64,000 nucleotides of DNA. Source: Morchella semilibera. Taxonomy: Eukaryota > Ascomycota > Pezizomycetes > Pezizales > Morchellaceae. Location: the NCBI GenBank assembly GCA_009192285.1, contig WBVU01000004.1:3742001-3806000 (forward strand), in the 5' to 3' direction. Of this stretch, positions 48,303 to 60,220 are shown piece after piece. Position 1 is the first letter of the stretch; every line of letters begins with the position of its first letter. Made by a program: the position numbers and the translations under genes. The notes below the pieces were generated by a model. The model was given only the letters and a program-made list of their open reading frames with translations. It made no database searches and was not told where the DNA came from.

Positions 48303-49317
48303 CTATGAGACTACACGAGGGCGTGATTCCCTTTCTATTAAGTTATCCCACTGGATATCCCTAAGAACTTTCTTGACTTCTCTAAGAGTCAACTTCCTAA
48401 AGCCATTTACTCCTACAACCCCAACCTCAACCTCATCATTCTCCAATGTAGTCGCCAGAACCGTATTCAAGGCTTTGACACCTATATTTGCAAGTAGCCG
48501 CCAGTTTCCATAGGCATATCCCCTATCTCCAAACTTTCTTTCAAGATAGGTGAGAAGTTGCTGCTCTCTGGGGCCCGAAGCAACGGCTTTGTATTCGATG
48601 CATTCAGCAGCAGGGTTGACTTTGAAGATCCGCGGACCTGACTCGTCATCTATAGATATAAGAGTCATTGCCGCACCAAGTGGGCGCATATGCGCCTTGA
48701 CTTTACTTTAGCGATTTCCCAATTGGCTAGGCTGGGGAGAAAGGGCTCCTTACACGTTGGGTATAAACCTGGCTTATATTTGCCAGCCTCTGTGAGAGGG
48801 CATTGCACGGTATCTCGTAGCCGTTCGTTTTATAGAACTCTGCAGCTTCGCTACGAGCACGGGTGACAAGGGCACGGGCATCGGGCACACTGCCAGTCAT
48901 CACACAGCCGATTGAAGGGGATATCTGGAATATGTGAGTTACTGAAATTGGATCAATGAGTTTCTCCTGATAATAACCGTCATTGAGCACTCCCTCCATA
49001 GTAGTAGTAAGATAAGAAAATCATTCTTACCGGTAAACGCTTATACGCGATAACAACGGCACACTCTTTGCCACGAATACCAACGGAATTGACATGTGTT
49101 CCTGATCCTGAAACTGCCTTTGATGCGTACTCTGAAGGATCATCAGCAAGCTCGATGACAATGGAATAGTGGACTCACCAACTTGAAAGATCCTTCCTTC
49201 GGGCGAGAATACAGTAATGTGTCTGTCTGTGTAGTCTGCTTCACACTTTCAGCTGCCAATTCCGGTCATATCATGAAATGCAATTCGATGTTTTCTTATG
49301 ATCAACAAACCTGACAT
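48303..49317 (-). CDS. SCL1: 20S proteasome subunit alpha-1 (Scl1/PSMA6 type)
   Basis: Five exons (49317-49311, 49235-49179, 49131-49031, 48966-48754, 48695-48303) give 256 residues. The start [28 protein letters not shown] is the alpha-subunit signature that gates the 20S core. SVGIRGKE, SPSIGCVMTG, PDARALVTRARSEAAEF, ISQVYTQR and MRPLG are specific to the alpha-1 type. Alpha subunits are non-catalytic and form the outer rings. Exon 1 is only 7 nt, placed because it supplies ATG and joins in frame to the signature. The C-terminal ~20 residues (IERESRPRVVS) diverge from the usual end. Introns are 47-75 bp. Confidence 0.88.
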
Positions 49318-52190
49318 GTTGATCTCTCTGAGTTAGAATTCTTATAACTAGATGATATGCAGTTGTTGGAGGTGTTAATGAGCCGATGAATGTTAATGTC
49401 ACGAGAACGTTGTACTCTAGTTTATGTTTTACGTTCACAGCACGTCACTCGATATGAACAGGTGGCGCAAATCACCGCCACCACAACCTACCCGTTTATC
49501 CTATCCTATCTTTCCGCGGGAGTTCTCTAACACAGTCAAAGGTGTATTCACTCATATATGTCTAAAATCATCTCCTGATTCCCGTTATCACGCGCGTGCG
49601 TTAATGATGCAAATCTACCACAAATGACGATCATCTCTCCAGAAAGCTGGAGCGAATGCAAGATTAAGTACCCTTGATTGGATATTTATAGGTTTGATAA
49701 GGCTGGAGCGAGACCTCTGGGCAATGTACGTGTGTATGTGGATAATCTCTTCTCTGTTTGACCCAGAGGACCTACATATTCTCAACCAGCCCACAGCAAC
49801 TTCAGTAGGTCAAGAACTCTCGACGATACATACCCCCTAAAGATAAAAAAACACTCCCACAACTTATAACCCAGCCCCACGCCCCCCAGGAATTCCACGA
49901 TAACGGAGACGATCACAACACAAAATGATATCACGTTTCACGATTTCAAACCACAAACCGAACAGCGTTGGAAGAAACACGCACAGAATCAAGATCTGAG
50001 AAGGACATAGGACCACATTTTCCTTTTCCTCACATTTACAGGTCTAATTAAGCCACGCACCTGAGTAGCTAGTATAGGTATAAAGTAGGTATGATGCGGA
50101 CCGCGTGCACGCATCATCGCCGACCTGGAAACTTCTCTATCGCACGGAGATTTCCACATACCTGCCGGTCCGTTACCAACACCTGCCTTGGAGGAGGAGG
50201 AGGAGGAGAGCGTGTTCAGTTAGGGCACAGTTGTTGGAACCTTAACCCTACGTGATATTTTTGTGGGGTAAGAAGTTGACACATCACGAAAAAGCCTAGT
50301 ACGGAACGGGGGATGTGTGCAGGTACGAGCCAGCTAGCATTTGAGCGTTTTTTTTTCTCGATATCAACAACCAGAATACATCCTTGTTGATGCAAGTTAT
50401 CGAAAAGATATCGAGATCGCTGGCCTGGGAAACCGCCCAACCCCGCCGGGGGCAGCCTCACCTGAAATGGTGTCAATGAATCCCCAACGAGGCTAGAAGC
50501 CGTCATCGTAAAATACACCATGTTTCTACTGGCCAAAGCTCCCGTACTGGAAGGTTCTTTGGAACATCGGGAGGTTTCCCAGATTCCGAGAAAGTTTCTC
50601 TTGGGGCTCTATGTAGTGTTCCTAGGGTTAGGGCTCTACCATTAATACCCGCATATTGTGCATAGAGAGTACCTATGTCGAATTCATCCCCTATTTGCCT
50701 ACCACGTCTCACCTCATCTGAACACATCAACACCCAGCGGAACCCAGGGCTAAGCCCGTGCTATACATACATACATACGTATAACACTGACAACGTCAGC
50801 AAACCAACTTCGACAGAGGCTCTAAAAAAGAAGTTGCCCCCCATCAAGTGGCTGTTGGCAAAAGCACTAACTATGGAGAAATGTCCTATGTCTGGATCCG
50901 GATCCAACGCCTGAAGTGCGAATTTCCGCTGCTGACCTTGGCTTATCAATTGATGCAAGCCGCAAAGACGTAGTAACGTGCGCAATTCCACTGCCATGCT
51001 GCTCCAATAGAGTGTGACCCACACGTTCGTTGTGCTGAGACTATTGGAGGAAGGGATACCAATCGCGTGAGCCTATGCGTTGGATGGAACATGGACGTCC
51101 ACATACACTTCTTTCGGAGATAGGGAAGGCAACAAGCGAGCCGTGAGCGCAGCAGGATGGAGGGAGGTTAACCACATAGTCCGGCTCCGAGTCATGCGGG
51201 CCGTTGGGTTCAGAATGCTTATGCTGGCGCTCGGGAATATTGTGGGGGTGTATTGGAAGGGTTTCGGAGATACAGTATATAGTTGCTCCAAGTTGGGCTC
51301 TGCAGGCAACATAAGGGGAACCAGGGTTTAAAAGGGAAGAGAGCTAGGCAAATGGACAACGCAGTGAGAGTTGTTGACAATCACGAGGACTCGAACATAT
51401 GCATGATATGATCTGGACAGCAATATTTGTGGTGCCGCGACACATAAACCTTTTCATGAAGTGGACCTGTAGAGTAGAATAGCTACATACACAACTCCAA
51501 AGGGAGTCAAAGGTCGGATGTCATCGGCTAATAGTTCCCTAGAATAGCTGAAGATAGCCTGTCTGCGGTGCTGAGTGCAGGAGTTCACAGCGAGCAGGAA
51601 GTAATCTTTGTCGGTAGTTAGATCTTCTGAAAGGAAATTGTCTTAGTTGGAACTCCAGGAGATGCGAATGAGATGCTCATCAACTTACCAAATTTCACTT
51701 CTATGAAACGGGCGTTCCATGCACTCCTGCTCGGAAGCGAAAATTTGGAATATGGATATCAAATCTACGAATGCCTGGCGGCTTTCTATACGCCTACCAG
51801 TACCTAAATGCGCATCATATACTCACATGCAGCATAGCCATTCAGTCCGTTTCACCCTGAGTATCAAAAAAAAGTGGGAACAGAACCAGGCGTGGCGTAA
51901 ACAAAATTTAACTGGTGCCATGAAAATTTTTACGAAACCACCCTAAATACTTCACATGTGAAGTTAGATATTTGAAGTTGTAGCTTTAAGGGTTAGGCTT
52001 TCAATCCCATGGGCTAGGGTTACCATTGAGGCTCTTCCCACCCTATCCAGATTAGTCTAGCACCAGCATGGTTAAACTTTTTTCTTCAACCTCCAACAAC
52101 CAACCTCACAGCGCCCACCACCACCACCAACCCAACCCAACCCAACCAGCATTGACCCTCTCCCCCCATCCAATTCTATATCAATTCGCA
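49318..52190. other. intergenic, 2.9 kb
   Basis: Divergent region between the proteasome gene (leftward) and NHP2 (rightward). It has an 18-bp motif copy (49435-49452), a (GGA)n run (50195-50210) and short open frames near 50216-51331 that I do not recognise and would not annotate. The last ~100 bp before the NHP2 ATG are rich in CCACCA and CCCAA. Confidence 0.5.
49435..49452 (+). repeat. 18-bp dispersed motif copy
   Basis: Reads TCACAGCACGTCACTCGA. It lies about 120 bp upstream of the proteasome gene start. Confidence 0.45.
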
Positions 52191-53060
52191 ATGGCTAAAG
52201 ATAGATCACAGTCCAAGGACAAGAAAGAGAAAAAGGACAAAAAGGACAAGAAGGAGAAGAAGTCCAAGGACATAACCTCTCCGGTCGAGGACGACTCAAC
52301 CAAGGTCTCAAAATCTTCAAAGAAGGAAAAGAAAGACAAGAAGGTCCCCAAAAGCGAGATCGATGCCGCCGAGGCCCTCCTCGAGGCATTGGCCAAGAAA
52401 GATGAGGCGGGTGAGGGTACCAGCCGTGGGACCACCGCAAGCGCAATCATCTCTGAGGTTACAAAGACCCAGGGCCCATTAAGCGACCTGCTGGTACCAT
52501 TCGCGAAGCCGCTCGCGGATGAGAAGCTGAGTAAGAAAGTGTTGAAGACAGTCAAGAAGGGTTCGTCCTTCCTGCTCCCGCTATGATCCAATTGCATTTT
52601 TTTTATAGTCCTTATCTTTCCTTCTTGGTCAATACATTAGTACTAATTAGGATATGCAGCATCCAAGAACAAGTCTCTCAGGCGCGGTGTCAAGGAGGTT
52701 GTCAAGGCGCTACGAAAGTCCCCCAGCGGTACCAATGCCGCCGCCTCGGGCGGGCTCGTTGTCCTCGCCGCCGATATATCCCCTATGGATGTGATCTCGC
52801 ACATCCCCGTCCTGTGCGAGGACCACAACATCCCCTACATCTTCGTTACTTCCCGGGCTGAGCTTGGCGCCGCAAGCTCCACCAAGAGGCCCACCAGCGT
52901 GGTTATGATTTTGCCCGGCGCGGGCAAGAGGAAGAAGAGCAAGAAGAGCAAGGATGACGAAGATAAGATGGATTTGGTTGAGGAGGGTGATGACGGCTTC
53001 AGAGAGGCATACGATGAGGCTGTGAAGTTGGTGGAGGCTGCTACCATCTCGGGTGCTTAG
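52191..53060 (+). CDS. NHP2: H/ACA snoRNP protein Nhp2 (L7Ae family)
   Basis: Two exons (52191-52560 and 52660-53060) around a 99-bp intron with a good branch site (ACTAAT) give 256 residues. Residues 1-60 are an extremely Lys-rich stretch of KDKKEKK repeats, a nucleolar-type tail. The L7Ae RNA-binding domain follows: KASKNKSLRRGVKEVVKALRK across the splice, then LVVLAADISPMDVISHIP, CEDHNIPYIFV and TSRAELGAA. Nhp2 binds H/ACA guide RNAs with Cbf5, Gar1 and Nop10 for pseudouridylation. The domain order and the IPVLCEDHNIPY block favour Nhp2 over the related Snu13 or ribosomal L7A/L8. An in-frame ATG at 52068 would add 41 low-complexity residues; 52191 is preferred. Confidence 0.88.
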
Positions 53061-56000
53061 AATTGGGGCGTTTCCCTTACCTCCTCCTCCTCCTCCTCCC
53101 TCTCCTTCTCCCCTTCTTTATTTCGTAACTACTTTCTTCCCCCTTTGCTACTTCTTTCCCTGTTTCTTTGTATCAATTCAACTGCAGCAACTTTGTTAGT
53201 GGGGGGGCGGAGTTGGCCAATTGGCCAGTTATGGAAAGCGGGATACAGGACATTGCTTGAGTAACTATCAACCATGTCCTGTTTTATGTAAAATAAATCT
53301 CATACTAAAAGTTGTCTTTATGCTTGTCTCTTTTCTTTAGCTCTCATAATGATACCCTCCACCTAGGGTTGCTTGCACATACCTGCTCTAACGATCATTT
53401 CTCACTGTACCACCCGCAAGCACAGCACACAACCAACCCACAAAACACCGCTACCGGACCCTATCTAGGTCAGACCCGGTACTACGACTACAAACACTAG
53501 TATATGTACTTAACGCTAAACTAACCAACACTACCTGTCGGTCCCTCACCCGCAACCGTCGGGAAGTCAAAACTTGCGGTAGGGACTGAGTGGACCCGGG
53601 TTAATGGTTTATGGTTTGGGAGAAGTCCCGGTGATGGTGGGGTGATTGGATGGTATGAGAGGATAATGAGGGTTTTACGGCTCGTGCCTTTTTACCCTTC
53701 CTATGCTATATGTGGATGTGGGCAATTCCAGGTACAGAACGCTGGGCGTTTCTTTTTTTATTGCGGGAAGACGATGTGTTCACTGGGGGTTCCTGAAACG
53801 GCTGATATCGAAATGGCCTTGGATGGGTTAATTGGTAGGTCATGGTAAACAGAGCACCAACATGCCTATTGTATAGGGTACGGACGGTTCGGGGGGGGGG
53901 GGTAAATAACTGGCGCCATATGAAGGTGGTGCGGCCAATTGGGTTCTCGTTAGACACTCACATGATGTAGTACATGGCACGAGATCATAGAGTTGGTACA
54001 ACTACGACCCATAGGGGTGTAGGTACTCTATTATATTATAAACCTCATGCCGTACGTACGTTTCCTCCTAGGCGATATCGATATCCCATCCCGATGAATA
54101 CATAGATATATTGAAAACCGTGGTAGATAGCTCGTTGTTAGCAAGTCCGATTGAAGATTTTTTTTTTCTCTTTTTCCTTTCTTCTTTCTTTGTTTCTCCT
54201 TTGTTTCTTTTCTTTTTTTCTTGATCATGATGGTCGACTTTGACCATAAGTATGTGCCCTGCTTTAGTTTGGGTTAGTTTGGGTTAGTTAGTTCTCCCCG
54301 AATAAAAGGAAAAAAGAAACATTGTGGGCCATGATCACGATCCCCATCCACCCATCAATCCATTCATCCATCCGTCTACCCATCCATCCACCCATCCATC
54401 CATCCACCCATCCCATCCCATCACCAAACTAAACAGAGGAGAGGAGAGCAGCAGCAACAGAGTGGAACAAAATACCTCACTTCACCCGGTCCTGTCCCGC
54501 CCCTTTTTCGCGGGTGCGCGACCCGCCAGCATGGAAAAAGTAAGCATGGGAAAGTAACTTTCCTACTTCTACTCTAATCTAGTGTGTAGGTATTTTCCCC
54601 TCCTATTTTTTTTTATTTTTTTGCCATGACTAGTACTACACTCACTCATACAGTACCTACAACCACCACCACCACTCCCTATGCTAGCAGAGGTTACTCA
54701 ACTTGGGCGGTGTGTGTGTGGCCGTGTAGGTTCCATATTCCAAATCCAGCTCAGCCAGCCCCCCCCCCCTCCCCCCGTGGCTGGTTTCAACAATTAACTT
54801 AGAGTGCTGGAGTAGGCATCCTTCTTTCTATTTTTCTCTACAGCTCAGCTTCGTTCTTTCGTTCGTTCGCTCGTTTCGCCCGCCCCCGATTACATTACCT
54901 TCTACAAATATCTACCAGGATGTATTGGGATGTGTTGTGTGTTCCATGCATGGTAGGCATGACCCGCCAAGGCCAGTCTCCCATTAATGTTTGAAACCGG
55001 GCAGATCAGAGAAACTGTACCTAACATGATGTATATGTACCGCCCATCAAGTTAAACAGCGGGATGAACTGCCCCCCTCCCTCGAGAGTACGTACTCCAG
55101 CGCAGAGCAAAAAAAGTACTACATGTATCTACTAGGCAACCAAGGGTTGATACATGTGAAAGAAGAAGCACGCGTCAACCAGCCAAGCACGTGACGTGAC
55201 GTTTCGAAACAACGAGTGACGTCCCATGTCTCAACCGTCCACCCCTCTGATCCTGATCTGCGTTCTCCTTTTTTTTTTTTTTTTTTCTTTTCCTACTCCA
55301 TCCCTTCCATAACTACGTTCCAGAAAGATTCCTGTTTATGCGCCCCAGTACGCCGATCACCGCCTATCGATTCCATCCATTCCCGCCAAGTCAGGGAAGT
55401 AAAAAAAATAAAAGTGGGGGATGATCACGGAATAAAGAGGAATAAAAAAAAACGTGGTCCGGAGGAGATGATGTTAGGAGGAGGATATCACATCTAGGAA
55501 AGGATCCACAACATGAGATGCACACATGGAATTAGGTGATGGTGGTGGTCGCTTAAACAAAGTTACGTCGATAGAGAGATATCTCTGCAAACACAGATCT
55601 ATCTGGTCATTACTACGGGATGTTATGGGGGGGCGCGTGCGCACTCCCGAGCTGCATTGAAGACCGCTCACCTCATTCCCCCCTCAAGAGTTACTCTGGT
55701 TTTTTTTTTTTTTTTTTTTTCCTCCTCGCTCGAAATTTTTTTTTCTTGCCATTGCTGGGATCAGCATTTTCAGGCAATGACCCTCTTACTCTAGATCAGT
55801 GAGGACTCAAGAGGGAGCTTCCTCATCCTCTCTGCCACGAGATTGCACTGCATTGCATTTTACAGCCTTCAGCCGGGCCGGCGATGGCGGTCCACGGATG
55901 TGGGGTTAGTGTATACGTACGAACGCGTGGTGGTGATGGTGGTAAATGGTTATGGGTGGTGGTGGTGGATCGATATCTCTCTCTCCAGCAAGGGTGTACG

Positions 56001-59000
56001 CCCGCTCACTCAACGCCGGTAAAGATAGAAGCAAGGCATTAATCACCCTCACGACTCGACCGACCCATGATCAACCCAGTTAGCTTAGCTTAGCTTAGCT
56101 TAGCTCACCCTCCTGTCTTTCTCAGTATCCAGCTTAAGGCCGAATCGTCTCCCTTGTTTCCCATATTATAAGTCATTAAATCAGCCCGTTGCGTCTCGTC
56201 TATACATATACAGATGGGGCCCTTTCGGGGGGGGTGCATCGCGATACCTTCGGCCCCACAAGTTTCTAAGCGCCCCGATGCAGGAACGCAAACAGGCAGG
56301 AAAAATAATGGGGGGGAAAAAATGAAAGGGAAAAAAAAAAAAAAAAAGAGGAATCGCCTCCCCTTCCTACCTGCTGGATCCAGGAACAATTCGCTGCCTG
56401 TGGCAAACAAGAGGTCCGCGGGCCTTACGGCTTGCGCTTGCTGGATGGTTATAGCGAATAAGGTATTGCAAGAAAGCACGCAAGTAGGCAGTATACCACC
56501 CACCCGGCAGTGCAAACGAAAAAAAAAAAAAAGCCCGCATTAAAGGCAGTTTTGTTGTAACGCACACCCGCCCCCTCCCCCCCTACCTACCCTAGATGCT
56601 TTACCTACTATTTCCTCCCTACCCTAGACATCCCGAGTCTCACCGTCTTCAGCTGGTTGCAAACCGGTAGGTAGGCAGGTAAGGTAGATATAGATCGGTT
56701 ATCTGCGCCGTCGTCATGGAATATTCTGTGGCACAAGCCCGTTCGGAGATTTGAAGAGGGGGGAAGAGTGAGGGTGAGACGGTACGGTTATAATAATATG
56801 TATGTAGTTGGTTAATTAGTTATTTGCATTGTATTGCATTAGGAAGGGAGGGGAGGTGGAGGAGCTGGTGGGGCAAATTGGATGGAGCAGGTGGGAGAAA
56901 GAGAGAGGGAGAGGGTTTGATATTGATATTGGAGATGAATCTGAGTCGAATCTGGTTCAATGGGTTGGTTGGCCGGTTTTTTTTTTTTGTTAGTTTGTTT
57001 GGGTTGGTGGTGGTGGGTTTTAGATGTAATTAATTCCCCACAGTTGTTAGACTTGTAGCTGCTATCTACTTTAGTTTTTTTGCTCCTGATTCAGTAGTAG
57101 CAGCTATCTTACTCTCTCTACAAAAGTAAAGACCTGTCTACTAACTTACCCCACTAACCCAATCGGCGCCGGTTCTACTACAATACCCCAGCCAGTCCCC
57201 ATCAATCAGCTGCTAGCCCCATCTCCGAAGTCAACAACTGTCTCTCACCCCTCTACTCCTACCTACTACATACATTGCGGAGTACAACCCCCCCGATCAC
57301 TTGCTACTACATACATACATCCTAACCACCAAACAAACCCTATTCCCACTCCCAACTCCCTCCAAAAACCCAAACCCATCCAATTACCCCCCACCCCCTC
57401 CCCTCTCTCACGGCAATCCCCGTCCCTCTCTCCCCTCCCCGCATCAAAGCGAAGAACGACCCTCCCGATCCCACCATTCATGACGTCCACACCCGCCCTC
57501 CGCAGATCCACCATCTTCCAAACCACTCCTCAAACCCCCCCCCCCAAGCACCCAGTAAACGTCCGCGCCCTGCCTCCCCCTCACTCCCCCGAGATCAGGA
57601 AGTAGACGTAGAAGCCCCATAGAACCCCGTTCACCCCGCACACAGATGTGGGGGGGAGTAGTAGGAGGAGAAGGGAGGCTGGTTGGAATGGTTGGAATGT
57701 AGGTAGCGTAGCGTAGCATATAGCAGCAGCATGATCAAACCCACAACGCAATATCACTAATCACCGTCAACTGAGAACTAAGGAAAGGCGTGGAAGAAAG
57801 GGAAGCAAAAAAAAAAGATACAAACCAAAAAAACTGCACTTGGGGCCTAGGCGAACATGAGGTCAAAACTCAGTTCTGCATGAGCTAGGTAGTGTGTAGT
57901 GTAGTGTAGCTAGGGTGCTCTCTACCTACTCTAGAGTAAGGCAGGCAGGCAGACAGACAGACAGGGTTATCGAGAGAGGGAGGGAGGGAGGGAAGGGAAG
58001 GAGGGTATGATCATGATGCTTGCTTGCTTGCTTGCTTGCTTCGCATGGATGAATTGAAGACGATGATCACGGAAGCGGAAGAGTAATTGAGCAGACATTT
58101 TTTTTTTGATTGCTCACATAGCAAATGTAGCTTAGATGTGAGTTTATGAACCCTTCTTCTTTTATTTATTTTTTTTCTCGCAAAAATGTGTAGCTTTTTT
58201 CTTTTTTCCTCTTTGCGAGTTGTAAAGTTTTTGGTCCAAAAAGGGTCCCCAACCAAAAATAAAACAGGAACGAAAAGACCGCACGAACGCCAGCTCCAAA
58301 TCCAGACGCCGTTACATGCAAATGGTGATGAAGAGTCTCAAAAAGGTGATAAAACGAAACAAAACCGTAGCCAAAAAAGTAACATAGGAAAAAGAATCGA
58401 ATAAAAGAAACGACCGACAAAAGGAAGTGTAAGTAATACAAAGGTCTTTTTTCAAATATAGACCTATAAAGTAAGCTGGCTAGCTTGGGAAAAAAAAGAA
58501 GAAATAAACCCCTCCCTTTCCCAACCCATTCAACCCCCATTACTTATCCCAAAGCGCCAGGAGAGCAGTAATATCACAGCGTTAATCGGATAGTTTCCAA
58601 TCCGTAACCGCCAGCCCAAAAAAGTCCCAAAGTACTCCCCAGTCCCATCCCATACCTTCCGCCCTTTCTCATCTGACAAAACCCAAAAATGTTTCCATCT
58701 TACTGTTCGCCCTAATCTCCCATAAAAAAACAAAGCACACCCCGCATGCGCCAAAGTACAATGCAATGAGTAAACAAAAAAGAAATCCCCGTAATAGTGA
58801 TGCAAGTGTAAAAGAGAATAGGAAAGAAAAAAAGAAAAACCCAATCCGTTTTTTTTGTAAAAGTACAAGAGATACTATTTCCGTTCTCTTTAGAGGTCTA
58901 TTAACATGCGAAGAAACTTCGCGAGATATGAGGAGGAGATATGAGGAGGGAAATGAGGAGGAGGAGGAGGATGGAGAGGAGGATGTGAATGATTATGTTG

Positions 59001-59134
59001 GATGATGATAATGCCAAAGCTGCGTAATTCTCGTGTCGTATGAAAACGGTAGGAAGCAACGTTGTAAAATGCATGAGTTGTATAAGGAATTCGTGGTCAC
59101 ATCAACGACATGTCGAGAATTTCAGTGGTGGGAG
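53061..59134. other. gene-poor region, 6.1 kb, homopolymer-rich
   Basis: No convincing gene. It is dominated by pyrimidine tracts and simple repeats: (CATC/CCAT)n at 54345-54420, T-runs at 55268-55286, 55700-55720 and 56976-56985, A-runs at 56330-56347 and 56520-56532, (TTAGC)n at 56083-56104, (GGCA/GACA)n at 57941-57964 and (GCTT)n at 58017-58041. One TACATGTA is at 55120, and a near match to the 18-bp motif lies at 55212-55229. It lies downstream of the RGS gene, which reads leftward. Confidence 0.5.
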
Positions 59135-60220
59135 TCAATATCCATGTTCTCCCCAGATCTGAGTAGTAGTCTTCTTCTTGCCAAAGCCAAACTGCTTCCC
59201 AAAGCCCCCAGCCATCTTCTTCCAGCTCTTCTCGGTCTTCATGTGCTTTGGTGAGCTAGTGATTGATCCGTGAAGCATGGCCTCGCAAGTTGGGGGGGTT
59301 GTGGGAGGAGTCATGGGGCATGATGAAAGTGTTGGCGAAGAAGTGAAAGATTCCTCAAAGCTGTCACCACTGGTAGACCACGAACCCGGACCCATGTGGG
59401 ACGAGTGTCTATGCCATCCCAAGTTCACACTGAAGGGAGAAGCTGCTCTTTGGCTGGGACGCGATGACCCAGTAGGGTACGAGTTCGAAACGAATCCCAA
59501 CATTGGTGGAGGCGAGTTCGAGTTCCTTTTCCTTTGCAACAACCGCTCGTCGAGGCTCCCACGCATATACAAGTTCTCATCTGAGCCCTGAGCACTCCAA
59601 TGACACGAGTTCCCACAACTCGCCTGCTGTTGGCAATCGCTGATGAATGGCATCAACACACTCTCCTGCATAAGCTCGTAGACAATGTGGACTGCTGAGT
59701 CGAGTGCTTCGGGTGGAGGGGGAATCTGGTTTGTTGGGATCGACAAGATGTGGTTCCTGACTGTGCATGGCAAGTTCACCTCCTTTGGCCCATTGGGAAC
59801 GATGTAAGTATTCATCAACCTATTCCAAAGCGATCGTACGTATTCACATCTCTTGTTCTCGGGTGTTGGTTGAGTGTCGTCGCCAGTAATCGCTTTCCAG
59901 TGGTCCTTGTAACGTCCAGCATCCATTGTAAACTCCAAAGTTTCCAAGCAGTGATTCTGTGAAAGGTAGGCTGTAAAGGCACTCAATGTGTAAGGAGCTG
60001 GTGCATTTCCATTCAACACCTCTGATAATGAAGGTCTTTTTACACAGTAAGGTCCCTGTGGATATCCTGAGCTCAACGGCCGACTGCTACTGCTACTCGA
60101 CATCCTCTCGTCGTCTGTGTCTGGCTCGGGTGAAGGGGTTGTTCGGTTTGCAGGTGAAGTTTCGCGAGATGAAAGAGAGAGGTTCAATGAAGGCGGACGG
60201 CGTGATCTTCGGCCAGACAT
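59135..60220 (-). CDS. RGS-domain regulator of G-protein signalling
   Basis: Single-exon protein of 361 residues. The RGS domain spans about 62-210: SLSEVLNGNAPAPYTLSAF, then LSQNHCLETLEFTMDAGRY and, after a family-typical insert, the final helices around FISDCQQQ. RGS proteins speed GTP hydrolysis by G-alpha subunits and shut off receptor signalling at the membrane. The N-terminal 60 residues are Ser/Arg-rich. The C-terminal 150 are Ser/Pro/Thr-rich and end in a basic, amphipathic, Gly/Phe/Lys-rich stretch (GGFGKQFGFGKKK) that may contact lipid. Size and layout match the single-domain fungal class of A. nidulans RgsA (yeast Rgs2-like); this assignment is tentative. Confidence 0.83.
   Translation of the reverse strand: MSGRRSRRPPSLNLSLSSRETSPANRTTPSPEPDTDDERMSSSSSSRPLSSGYPQGPYCVKRPSLSEVLNGNAPAPYTLSAFTAYLSQNHCLETLEFTMDAGRYKDHWKAITGDDTQPTPENKRCEYVRSLWNRLMNTYIVPNGPKEVNLPCTVRNHILSIPTNQIPPPPEALDSAVHIVYELMQESVLMPFISDCQQQASCGNSCHWSAQGSDENLYMRGSLDERLLQRKRNSNSPPPMLGFVSNSYPTGSSRPSQRAASPFSVNLGWHRHSSHMGPGSWSTSGDSFEESFTSSPTLSSCPMTPPTTPPTCEAMLHGSITSSPKHMKTEKSWKKMAGGFGKQFGFGKKKTTTQIWGEHGY

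Noticed and set aside
50216-51331. Cluster of short minus-strand frames near the proteasome gene
   Set aside because: They do not join by plausible splices into a longer protein and show no family I recognise.
52068-52190. Upstream in-frame ATG for NHP2
   Set aside because: The extra residues are His/Pro/Gln repeats encoded by CCACCA/CCCAA microsatellite, and the Lys-rich start at 52191 fits the family.
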